From Lineus longissimus (Eukaryota > Nemertea > Pilidiophora > Heteronemertea > Lineidae): a stretch of DNA of 64,000 bases. A program made the position numbers and the translations under genes. The stretch spans positions 26,303,501-26,367,500 of the forward strand of contig NC_088308.1 of assembly GCF_910592395.1 (NCBI RefSeq), in the 5' to 3' direction. The notes beneath the pieces were generated by a model. It had not been told where the DNA came from, searched no databases, and worked only from the letters and a program-made list of their open reading frames with translations. Of the stretch, positions 1 through 11,600 are shown piece by piece (within the stretch, counting starts at the first letter, position 1; each line of letters opens with the position of its first letter).

Positions 1-3000
1 TTAACACCTATAGGGCCTACAGTAGATGCATGAAGATACATGCAGATATCTTGCAGTGTATGCATGCATTACAACACCTAAGGGCCTATACAGCCTTCTT
101 GATTTGCTGAAAATACAACTTCAGTGTCTGTCGAGATTACCCTTTTTGCATTCATTTGGCTCCTTATGTGTTCCAATTCAAACTGACTAAAACTCCCATC
201 TTCTCATATTGAAATTCGGGTAAATATCGAGAAATATGAAGAGGTACCATGATTTCTTGAATGTTTGACTATCAAATTCAAACTTAAGCTTCCTGTCTCA
301 GGTTGCATTATGGGTGATATTTAACACTGAATTTGACTGCAATTACCACTGCTTTACACTGCCATCAAGTCTTAATCTCACCAGTCATAAAGCAGTGGTT
401 TTCAGTCATGTTGAAATGCCACGGGTTTCGATCAGAGTTGGAGAAGTGGAAATCAGTGGTCTTTCAGTCATAGGCAGTGTTTTTGAAATACGTCGTTTAT
501 AATGATATGCAAGTGGCAGTGCTTTGCAGTGGTCTTTCAGTCAAAATCAGTGGTTTTAAAACATTAAGAAAAAATGATATGCCTAAGACAGTCATATGCA
601 GTGGGGGTTTCAGTCAAAAGCAGTGTGATGCAGTCATTTTCAGTGCACTGCCTTTCGGTGAGGGTTAGGCTTATACGTAGGCCTTGGTACATGTTGGTGA
701 ATGTTCGGCAGCTTGCCCCTGTATTATCTGAACTGTACTTCCCTAGTGATTTCAGCCATTGGCATGGCTCATTCAATATCTGAAAGGAAATTCCATGGCT
801 TACAATTCAACATTGACTACAGGTTGTGCAGATGCAAAGAGTTTGGAAGGCACATCTGAAAAGAGTCATTCCCAAGAAAACCAATAGTTCTGATGTATGA
901 TAAGCACGGTGAGTGTCGGCTAAAACATGATAGCCACTGAGTCACCTCATGAGTTGTTTGCTCCTCTTCCACGGCCCAGCTTACATGTGGACATAGCCAA
1001 GGAGTATCCCAGACTGTGAATTATTGATGAAGTGAATTGATGAGGCTGCTTGTTCTACACAGCACTACCACCTTCCTTAGGTTTATGTTCGAAGATCACC
1101 CGCTACAATACAAGCACCTGTTATTAGTTGAGGCTCCATCTTCAGATTAAATGTTTGAACATTATCTCCCGGAGATAATGAAATGGCTTTGTTAACACTC
1201 TGTGCAGTAAAAATATCCTAAAAATCGTAATTAAATCCAATTTGGCAGTTTTTTTCTGTAAGCTTCTACACTACATGTACTACAATGTACTACGTATACT
1301 TTTTTGATCAAAAGAAAATAATAATGAGATCAAATCATTCAGACCAAAACGATATAATCTACCCTACTCAGTCATACTGTGTACTGTTACTTACATCATA
1401 CCTGTTTTAGAGTTGTTTCGGATTCCCTCTTACCTCTTTGGTGTTTCGTTGTATTCTTGATCTTCCACAATCTCAGAGTAATTGCCCATGGTGTTTTATC
1501 GTCTTTTACTTGAAAAACGATCCTTATTTTCTCAAGATGAGAAATATTTTGAAACTGATAGTGCACCTTGGAAGTTTTGTTCAAGATTTGCCTCAAGCTA
1601 TAGTTTCTGGTAGTGAAATGACTAGTTCTTTGATCTGAGACATGTATAGTAAAAGTAGAGTTGTTTTCAGACTTGGCAAGTTCGTGACTTCTCTTTCTTA
1701 AAACAAGTTATTTTTCATTTGGTTTGGCTCCCGAAGTATCACACCAGATTTTACCTTGCCTTTGACACTGAAAACCTGCCATCTCAGTGTCTCTAATCAA
1801 AGCTGTCTTACTCTTATGATTATGTCTGGCTTTCTCTCTGCTTTGAGATAATAGGATCCAATAAGTCCTTCAAAGAGATGGATCAACCAATGAATTAATA
1901 GTAATGCTGTCTCGAAGCATCATAATGTCTCAAAGCCAAACCAAGCTCCTTGTTTCTTATGAACTCATGTTGTCATGGGTTTATCATACATTATGGCATG
2001 CTTGGTGTCATTTAATCTACCGTCCCAAAGGGAGCGTTCAGACTGCCGTTCAAAACTTGTTTGTTTGATGTATCCCTCCGAGTCCGAACCCATGGTTTTT
2101 TTAAAAACTATTTTCTGACATGTACCCTAAAGTTTTTGATGCAATGCATGGACCCCTTTCCTAGAAATCGTAGTGTTTCGTTCACCCATGTTTTAACGAG
2201 AGCAAGGTCCACTTGAGAAGGGGCAACATCATCCCAGTTTGAAAAGGTGCAATTCTGGTATTTTACTAGTCATGTAATTATGACAAAAAGCTTTTTAGTT
2301 GCTGTGATTTGGTGAGTCAACTCATCCTTGCTATAGTCTAGCGGATGCATCATAATTACCATCTTCACGATTTCTCGTGGTAATTACCGGATCTCTGTTG
2401 ATTTTGTGACAAAAGCCATCTTTGCTGTGTACGCACCTCGTCTTTTTCTTGCGATGCCATGGTGATGTGATGCTAATTGTTGTGTTGGGATTAAGGTGTT
2501 GGCCTTGACTCGTTTGCTCTTGCTGTCATACAATAATGCAGTTTCTATTGGTAACTGTTTGGCTCTGTAGAGTGTGATAAGATTATCTAAGAAGATTAGG
2601 AAATCTGAGGAGTCAGTTATGCTGGCTGTGACAGGTGATGTATGGGTATCAGGTCATTTTCGCTTGGGTAGCTCAAGCTTTAGCCTCCAATGTTTCATGC
2701 AAGAAGAGCAGCATGTAAATGATCTTGATGTGAAAAAATGGCATGAGAAAAAAGTCTCTTTTGTCAATTCATTTTGAGAAAAATACCGAGCAGAATCAAT
2801 AAAAGAAAAAAAACTCACTAAAAATTACTTCTTGGGTTTATAAAAGTATACCCCCATATCTTTTCACTTTGATTTTCAGCTGTGAGTTCAGTTTCAAAAA
2901 TTTCAAAATTTGACATGTTTAGTTCAGGCCTGATGTATTGTGGTATCTTGGTTGTGGGTTTCCCCAAAGATGCATTTTATCACCCTATCTTAGTAACAGT

Positions 3001-3025
3001 GGGTTAAAAATCGTTCTCATTTCAG
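1..3025. other. Non-coding stretch, probably intron or 5' flank of the Ig gene
   Basis: No exon could be supported here. The open frames are short and have no splice sites that join to the Ig exon at 3026. That exon needs an upstream exon ending one base into a codon, presumably carrying the signal peptide, and I could not find it. Most of this stretch may therefore be intron. The visible structure is a short direct repeat near the left edge (an ACACCTA..GGGCCTA block at about 4-18 and again at about 75-90), the repeat cluster at 390-650 and a small hairpin around 2367-2400. Confidence 0.4.
390..650. repeat. Irregular cluster of CAGTGGT / TTTCAGTCA motifs
   Basis: A short motif, roughly CAGTGGT followed by TTTCAGTCA, recurs with uneven spacing: at about 392-409, 453-470 and 526-543, with degenerate copies around 549-560 and 598-650. 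The cluster continues as loose CAGTG and CAGTCA words. No coding frame explains it. It looks like a decayed minisatellite. Confidence 0.6.
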
Positions 3026-6000
3026 CTAAAATCCGTGACATGGAAATTACGCAATCTTTGAAGGGAGCTAATGCTTTTGAATATAAAGAGTCAATTACGC
3101 GGATGGTTCACCTTCCCCCTGGGGCCATTCTCTACCTCAACTGCACCACAGGATGCGCGTATCCTTCACCAACAATCAAGTGGAAGTTGGGAACAAGCAT
3201 GGTACGTTGTCATTTTCATTTCACTTGATTCAGCTATTGCAGGTCTCGAAGGATTTCATTTTAGATCATAAGGCGGTTTCATATTCTAATACGTTGTTAA
3301 AGTCTCCTGACGATAGCTTGCACCGTGGTTATATTATGATTGCAGGAGCAACCATTTCGCTCTGAAAAAAAGAATATTTTTGAGCTTTTCAAAAAGCTTC
3401 ATTGGTTTTTTGATCAACACAAATATGCATCCTATTGAGTGAAAACCTTTTTGTTTACTTTGCCGTTTATCAACTGATTACTCCTTTTAATTAGCTTTTA
3501 GACAGCTTTCACGTTTGACGAGATGAAGTATGCCATTGCTAATTAGGATAGATGGGCGCACTAGTCGTAACTTTCAGAAAATGGGACACATTTTGCAGAC
3601 GTGTAATCATCTAATGGCAGAGTTTCAGTTCATGTACACTCACCGAGGACATTGAATTTGAAGAAGGAATTTTGACAATTTGTTGAAAGGAGTGTACCAT
3701 TGGTATGGGGCAATGACGAATAATGATACCAGTTATGATTGAAGTCTCTGTATCATGCAGAGCTCTATTGGGACTGAAAGTCAACGGAAAATGTTTCAGC
3801 AGGTGCAGGTGCAGCTTTTAATGATGAGGAGAAATTGTGATGGTCTTATTGCGTGGCCAATCAAACTTTCCTTTGTCTTGAGGAGAGCTCCTTGTGCTCT
3901 GTCTGTTGACTGAACAAACTTTTAAAGGCAATATTGGTGGTAATTTGACCTTTTTTTGAAAGGAGAATATGTTGTGTAGAGCTAATTTCATACAAAAATG
4001 ATTTCTTTTGATTCTGATTTTATTCTTCAACTTCAGTCGTAGCTAACAGAGCAACTCATCTTTCCGAAAAAATCAAACTTATAATGGCTCGATTGACCTT
4101 CCCTGGTCGATGAGATCAACTGAGCTCACAATAAGGAGAGGCAGGGGAAAAGATGATTTGAGTGTGAAAGTTGGATGATTTCCTAACTGATGAGACATTT
4201 CAATTCTGCAAATCCCATTTCAATTCAAGGGCAGATTTTCTACATTAGTATTCAGCTCACAATACATCCCAAGACAGCCCGCAGCGCCAACCTAAGGCTG
4301 GAGATAACTCAGTCATATTTCTCTAATAGGTTTATTATGAGATTGAGGCGTCCATCGTATCAAATACCATTATGGGTGATTTTTCATCCCTCCCTTGGCC
4401 AAGTTTTGTGCAGTCCATCAGATTATCATGCTACAATGGGAGATCTTTCTTGATTAGTCTGATGTGGTTATCATGGTTATGGGGAAGGTTTAATGGATGG
4501 ACTAGACCGGAGGGACTGCCTTATCTGGCAGTCATATCATGCCATCAAGATGTAAACCTCAATATTTCAATCTTCAAATTGCTGTTACATTTTGAAATGG
4601 TATGGAAAGGGCTTCTGATGTGATGGAACAAATTTGCTCTGAAAAAAGTCATGCCTGACGTTTTGTTATAGAAAAATGTCCAACATCAGTTTTCTGCAAC
4701 AAGCAAGTGTGCTGCAGTATCTTATAAGACATTATTTTCCTTAATCCTGTCACTAAAATCTGTCTCGGGATATGATCAGTACCAATTTCCCGATTACATG
4801 ATGTCCCCGACTCCCTTCATCAGCTTAGAATACCTTGCTACGTTGCTAACGTGCCACAACCAGGTGACAGCCAATCTCCTGCCTCTGACAACCTTCGGAG
4901 ACGATCAAGCATGCGTCGACCTAAGTGGCGGAAAAATAAGATTGAAGCGGAAAATTCTCTATATAAATGTGGTGAAATGTTAAATGAGTCTTCCGGTGGA
5001 GTGTCTTCTTTGATGTTAAGTGTGATGCCGTGATAGTGAAGTATTTTCATCGCAGGCAAAGTCAGCTGGGGACCATTTGAGAAACCTGGGGTGTGTTTCC
5101 TTCAGACTGAAAACACGCAAGTTGATCGCTTTTTTGAACACTTGGGAGGTTGATACATTTCTTCCCTGGCGCTGTAATGTTCCATTGAATAGCTAACCAT
5201 TTGAGATAGCGTTTGGTGTGGTTCGTCGTATGGACTACAACCACCGATGTTGATTGCATGCTTGTATTGTAGGAGGTTTCATACATCTGTATCTTCCATT
5301 TGACCTGATAAAACCTTCTCTTCAATCCACTTCTACTGACATGACTGAAGAATATGATCAGGTGATCACGACACTCCTTCCCACTTCACATACCATCAAC
5401 AACAAGACTTATTGCACAGGCAATTAAATCATTTCAACAGATTATATCTCCTTGCCATAAATCCTTTCTTCTTTTGATTTCTTTGAAAGTGATACTGATA
5501 AAGGGAAGCCTTAGAAATGTTACCTACCGCTAAGAAGATAATAGCCGCACTTACACCACCTGAAAATGGACCACCAATCTTGGTTCGGGAACCAATGCCG
5601 CACCATCGAAAATCCACCAAGCGCTTACACCAGCGCTGCAGCTAGTTATAAAATCCGGCTACAGATGGCGCGCAAACAATAAGCAGAATGCGGAAAGCCT
5701 TGGCAGAAAGCGCCATTTCGAAAGCGCCGCCTGGAGCCGAACCATCTAACTAGCTAATTGCCGAACCATTTGCGCGTACACCACGACAAAGCCGAGCTTT
5801 TAACAAGCCGGGCGAATTTGGACCATCAAGCTTGGTGGGACAAATTCGCTCGGCAATTTGTATCGGCAATGGATTGCCGAACCAATTTGTCGCGGCAATG
5901 TGGTGGTGTAAGTGCAATTGGTCCACCAATATTTCGTGGTGTAAGCGCAGCTAATGAGACGAGATGTCATTGTATGTCTTCTTCGCAATCAGTTCAGGTT

Positions 6001-8632
6001 CGCTATTGCATTATTTTCCTCCATGATGAACATTTCTATGGATGTGACTTTGAACACTATGAGCTGTTAAGCACGCTTGGTTAACACTCTCAAGTGGCAG
6101 AATTTCTCTTCATAAATGAATCGTTTTCAGGAACAGCAAATTTAGTTATCAACTGATAACTTCCTTCTCATGAAAACTCAAGGATGGGAAATCTTTCTTC
6201 GAGAAGTTTGTGTAGCTCATGTGACTTCTTGTTGAAACATTTACTTACAAAGCGTCCTCAATGGGTAAAAACTGCTCTCTGCACTCTCAGTCGGTGACAT
6301 TAACGAAGCCACCCTTAGAGCCATAGTCACCTCAGTTTATTGTTCTACTATGTGAATGGGAAAAAACCTGATCATTATTATTATCAGGCCGTCTGCCTCA
6401 GTTCCATTTGGAGCCTCCATCCCCCATTTATCACAGATAATAAGCCTCATTTTCTCTTCTTTCAGAAAATCTATCATTATCTTGGATCATCCCTATTACT
6501 CTGTTTCCAAGTTTTTACTGACTTTCTTTCTCCCTAATTGTCACTGCATGCCTTAATTGGTTTCATCTTTTTTCCAGGGCCACGAAAAGCAAGTTCCTAG
6601 GGCAAATTATTCCACAAAATCAGAAAAATGCTCGAGTCCACCTCCAATGTATGTAGGTGCATACGTCATGCAAGCTAGAGTGATGAGCACTTTGACAATC
6701 TACGGAAAAAACATTACGGGGACCAGGCACGCTAAAGTCGAACGTTATAGCTGCATCGCCTCAAATAGTGCCACGGGGGCATTTACAACTTCAGAATTCT
6801 CAGTGGAATTTGCAGGTAAGCACTGAATGGTTCTTGTCAGCTGCTTTGATGGGTTGTTTCAGAGATATCGCCAGGGGATGTTTAAGCATCATCCATGTTG
6901 CAGGTATGACATCACATTCTTTCCCGCAATTAGCCGTAATCCAGATCAGCACCTCTAACAGTGGAGTGGCCAAACTTCGCCAAGTTATGTTTGTGAGGTC
7001 ACTTTTGACAGGGGCTGACCCCATATGTTTGGCCCCTGGCACACCACAGCAACATCGGCTGGTGTGGAACAAGGCAGCTTGTTACACATTTTGGAGAGGC
7101 AAGCTGAGTCATCATTTCTAACTAGTGGGCATGCCTGTTTCGTCATGTCATTCTCACCAGTCTCATGTACTACCTCCGTATCAACAGCAGACTACTATAA
7201 ACCGTCGATCTTTACTCTCTGATAAAGCCGTCATTAAGCGGATAATTTGCATTGTGTCATGATATTTATGCGTAGTCACATCTTGAGTGTTGATACCTTA
7301 TTGGTATGCATGGTTACCTTGGTAATATCCCGTCTATGAATCACATATAGAATCCTAAATCAAGGTATGTTGAAGCTAGAGGCCTGTTGAAACATGGTGA
7401 CTTCTGGCTGGCTGATTTGTGGCCTATCCTGACATCCCGAGTTACGCCATTTCTTAAGTCAAAAACACTTGGACTGCATTCCAGGTTCTACCTTTTTGCT
7501 TGTGACTATGCAAAACATCATCCTTTGAATGAAGAATTATTCTTGTGGACATTTTCAAAACTTTGTTGAGGATATGAACCTGAAGGCTATTACTGGGGCC
7601 TGACCACAGTGATACACCCCATCATGCACTAGCAGTATCCCCACTCTACAGGAAGGGCCACTCCACCAAACCTCAACCTTGGTGATGTTGAACCCTCCTG
7701 AGTGTGACAGTCATCAATAACAATCCTTTTAACAGAACATAGTGCTGAATGCCCTTGACATTTTCTTCAAATCCCAACTACGATGTAATACTGCAAGTGC
7801 AGTGTTGATATAACAAGAAAGTGATGGTCATTTGAAAAAAGTGGTGTTTGATGGATGAACAATCCATTAGTGGTAATGGCATGTTAAAGGTGTCTTTCTA
7901 CGATGAGATATCTCATGGTCACGATGTTGACTACAGTAATGGACGAAAGCAAAAAGATGCAGCCATCATGAGACGAGGAAAAAGTTTTCTCTGCAAATTA
8001 CGTGACTGTATCTGGCTGCTTGTCCACCTTGGATTAACCCTCTCTTCTGTTTTGGCTTCTAAAACAAGAGCAAAAGTGCCCTAATGTGCTTAAAAACAAG
8101 CTTTTCAGAGACGTCTTGGGAGTAGGAAAAACACACTGCCCCCCCCTCCTCTGCCTGATGTGTTGATATTTGGAGTGATTTGAGTCACGATTGATTTCAT
8201 CTCAGGTTATGGTATACCTTATACTTTCAGAATGGTCTTAACGCATCCTTTTGTTCTGTAAATGGCTTTCTTTCAGTTGTGTTGCATTCTTTCCTTTCAG
8301 CTCAGATGAGGAAGCTGATATTACCGATATCACCCGCAGGGAGTTACCCATTCAGTACGGGCAATCAGGATCTCGCATTGTTCGCGAGCAATGTTCCTCT
8401 GATGCCAATAATTAGTTAGCACCATTGAGCGAACATTGATGCTCACTTTTCACACAGTCATAACTGAAGTGGTGTCGTCCTCTCCATTTCAGGTAATGAA
8501 CTTGGTGCGGTCCTCTCCATTGCAGGTAATGAACTTGGTGCTTCCAGCCAATCGACAACAACTCAGACGAGATCGTGGCCGTTGTTTGTCATCACCGTTG
8601 TCATGACAACAGTAGCTAAGTTAGCACTATAG
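3026..8632 (+). CDS. Single-Ig-domain, probably GPI-anchored surface protein (3' part of gene)
   Basis: Three exons join in frame: 3026-3201, 6578-6815 and 8526-8632 (stop TAG at 8630). They encode about 170 residues with one immunoglobulin domain. The first Ig cysteine is in YLNC and the core tryptophan in IKWK (exon 1). The second cysteine is in ERYSCIASNS (exon 2). N-glycosylation sequons are NCT, NYS and NIT. The last exon has a Ser/Thr/Gln-rich spacer and then a hydrophobic tail (WPLFVITVVMTTVAKLAL) that ends at the stop with no cytoplasmic part. That layout is typical of a GPI-attachment signal, though a short membrane anchor is also possible. The first exon starts mid-codon, so an upstream exon with the signal peptide is missing. 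I could not name the gene; small insect and mollusc Ig proteins (IMP-L2-like, lachesin-like) are the nearest guesses. Confidence 0.75.
5540..5955. mobile_element. Palindromic foldback (MITE-like) element in an Ig-gene intron
   Basis: A GC-richer island in AT-rich intron DNA. The 14-mer GCACTTACACCACC at 5547-5560 has an exact reverse complement at 5902-5915. Variants of the same word (GCGCTTACACCA, GCGTACACCACG) occur at 5621, about 5772 and, inverted, at 5935-5948. A 48-bp near-palindrome lies at 5807-5854, centred on AAGCTT, with 20 of 24 pairs Watson-Crick and 2 G-T. There is no transposase frame. Inverted ends plus internal palindromes fit a non-autonomous DNA transposon or foldback element. 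Confidence 0.65.
8471..8541 (+). repeat. 33-bp tandem duplication covering a 3' splice site
   Basis: Two copies of a 33-bp unit (8471-8503 and 8504-8536, plus a few bases of a third) differ at about three positions. Each contains a pyrimidine-rich tract, an AG acceptor and the first bases of the last Ig-gene exon. Acceptors are at 8491-8492 and 8524-8525. The period is 11 codons, so either acceptor keeps the reading frame. Confidence 0.85.
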
Positions 8633-11600
8633 TCATCATGTTCCTAGAGACTTCCATTCCTCGCTAAAGGGAGATGACACCCAGCGCTACCTTCAAAGCG
8701 GCACTGACTCTGCGATCAGGTGAAAGGCCATTGATAGAAGATCCCGCATATCATGTGTGAGAAGTCATCTTCACATGCGTCCATAACACAACCGTTGTTA
8801 ATAGAATTTGTTTATTTGATTTCAATTTCAAAACGATGTCAGAATTCCATGCTTTATCAGGTTTCTTATGAATCAGTTTTATTGATTCAAGACCAGGTGT
8901 TAGGTTTGAAATATGGGTGGTTTGAAATATGGGTGCGGCTCCAACCTAGTATATACTATGATGGTATTTTATGATACTTGATGATAAGAAGGGATTCATT
9001 ATCAATTCAACTGGATCAAATGAACATCTTATGTGGTCCATTTTATCTGATCTTAGGTAATTTTGAAGCAAGTCCTCCAAAACCTGGCTGAATTTTCATG
9101 GCAATTTTGGCAAACTAATTGCCAAGTAAATGGTTTTTTTTCGCAGTGTTGCATTTTACCAATTTTGGTGGCGAGGAGGATGTGAAATTATGACACATAC
9201 ATGATTTACCGCTGTAGAGTAGGCTTTGTCCAAGTATTTAGAAGTATATCAACTTCACCATGATGGCATAATTTTATCTTCTCACTTTTTGTGAAAATCT
9301 GCATTTATTTCCTTACAATTTGGATCGTACAAATTATGTTGGTCGGTGTTATATCTGTTAATATTTTTACTGATGCACTATCATTTACATAGAGATGAAA
9401 ATCAAAATTTCAAAGAAATTGTGTTGTGTTTTCCTGATAAAGCATCATATTTTTTGTTTGCGTAGTTATTTATTAATGTATTATTTATTCATATTGAACA
9501 TGTAATCATATATTCAACAGTTTCAAAGATTAGGCGTATACGCACTTCCCTTGATGGCTGGTATAAAGAGAGTTGTTTGATTTACCTAAGGCAGGTACAG
9601 AATTGAGCTTTTCACGTATTGTCATACTTGGTAAAAACTTAAAAACTGCATCTGTAAATACAAAGAATACTTTACATAGGCACTGGTTAGGGCATTGATT
9701 TAATGTTATTTGTTATTGTGTGTGAGATATACTTTCAGAAGTTTGAAACAATATTCGGATCTATGAGTTTTTTTCAAAATAGACTGGCTGGGTGAGCTGT
9801 CCATGAACTTGGAATCTATCGCTGCAGATGATCAGTGCGTGCCGTTACGCACAAAACAAATAACCTTCACCTCGAAAAAGGGTTAATTATTCTTGGGTGT
9901 TTCACAAAAGACTTCTCTGATCTCCAACTCTATTTTGACACTTGCGCTGTAAAAAACAGCCGTTTTGATTACTCAACATGGTTGATGTAGCAAGGGCCAA
10001 GACTCTTAGAGGAATTAGTTCTACAACGTTTCACAGAAATTATTAAAAAGTTCTTTTATGTTCCACCGTAGCCTTCCTTCGCCCTTGGCAGCTTCCACTA
10101 AAATAAAAAGCCACAATGGGCAGCACACAGGTTTGGCTTTGTTGTGTTGGCTAACTCGATCTTTCGGATTAAAATCATGGAGATTAAATCATGACGCTCT
10201 CTCCAAGATACACTCAGAAGATATTTCGATGTTTCAAGAGATCGTTGTAGAGACGACTGTGCTCCTTGAGGAGCGGGCGCCTAATTAGCTCATAATGGTA
10301 GCTGTCTTTGATCTGGGAGTTTATGAGGTACAATTGTAATTACATGCCCATGGGAGACAGGCTTAGCGAAAAACCACCAACTTTTTGTGTGGGCGAAAAT
10401 TGAGGAGGATGCTACCTCTTATACTGCTCTGAAGGTTATGAAGATTGTAAATCTGAAAAAATATATTTTACCAAAATCGGTATATTGGTTGTAGAGAAAT
10501 CTTGTGTTGGCAAGCATTGGGACTGTTGTCTTTAGCAGTATCACTCTATCAACTCAACTTGTGATGACAATTTGTCTAAAATCAAAAACAGTGTTACACA
10601 CTATTCTTCAGTCTGACCTCGTTCATTTAGTTCATATTGTTTATATTTCAATCAAAATGAGGTTGATCAAATCTTCCAGTTTTCCTTTCAAATCTGAACC
10701 CTAAATAAGGAGCTTTCTGCTCAGTTTGATTGTCTCAGTTGTATTAATGTATCATGTTGATTAACATGCATTCACTGCATGAAATTAGACTTTTCAATTG
10801 TTTGTGTTACCAGTAAAGCCATAATAATTGTATCATTATTTAACATTATGACAAATGTATAATTGGAGGAACTTAAAATGTGATATTCTGCAAAAACATT
10901 TTGACCTGAACATTATTCTCTCCTGTTATGGCAAAATTTTGCTCCTCTCTTTTTTCATTTTTGTGGATTGCAATTTTTTTCTCAAAATTCTTGTGAAAAT
11001 TTACTGGTTTACAGTATTCATACAGCATTTAATTGAATATACATCAACATGTTCCAGAATCTATGAAATCAAATGGATCACGATGGTGGTAAGACCTGTC
11101 CAAACATAGATAAAGGGAACAGAGGTGCGTCACTTTATACATAATCGAAAAATATAATTTGTGATTAATAGCAACTTTAAGAAGTGAATGCAGATCTCTC
11201 CAAATACGAAAAAATCTGCAACTTCTGGATCTCACTGACAATAGAGTATTCAAAGAAATGAGGTCATTGTATGCCAGTTCGCTTGTAAATATATTTGTGT
11301 GTTTTTACATTGTTTATATTTTTGTATCATTCGGGAATCACATGATGTAAATACGTATGATACTGAAAGAATACACAGAAAATTTTTCTGGTGTTCTTAG
11401 TCACATGCTCCAGTCAAATGAGTAGCAGACTACATGCCATATAAAATCAAACCAGAGGTGCATTTAAAATATATTTATTGTAGAATTTGTGACAATTGTA
11501 ACTGAAATTTTGGCACCTTACCATGACATGTATTTGAAGTCACATGAAACTTTTCAAATTGTATCATGACGTTTGTGTCAAAATCTGATCTATTTTATTT

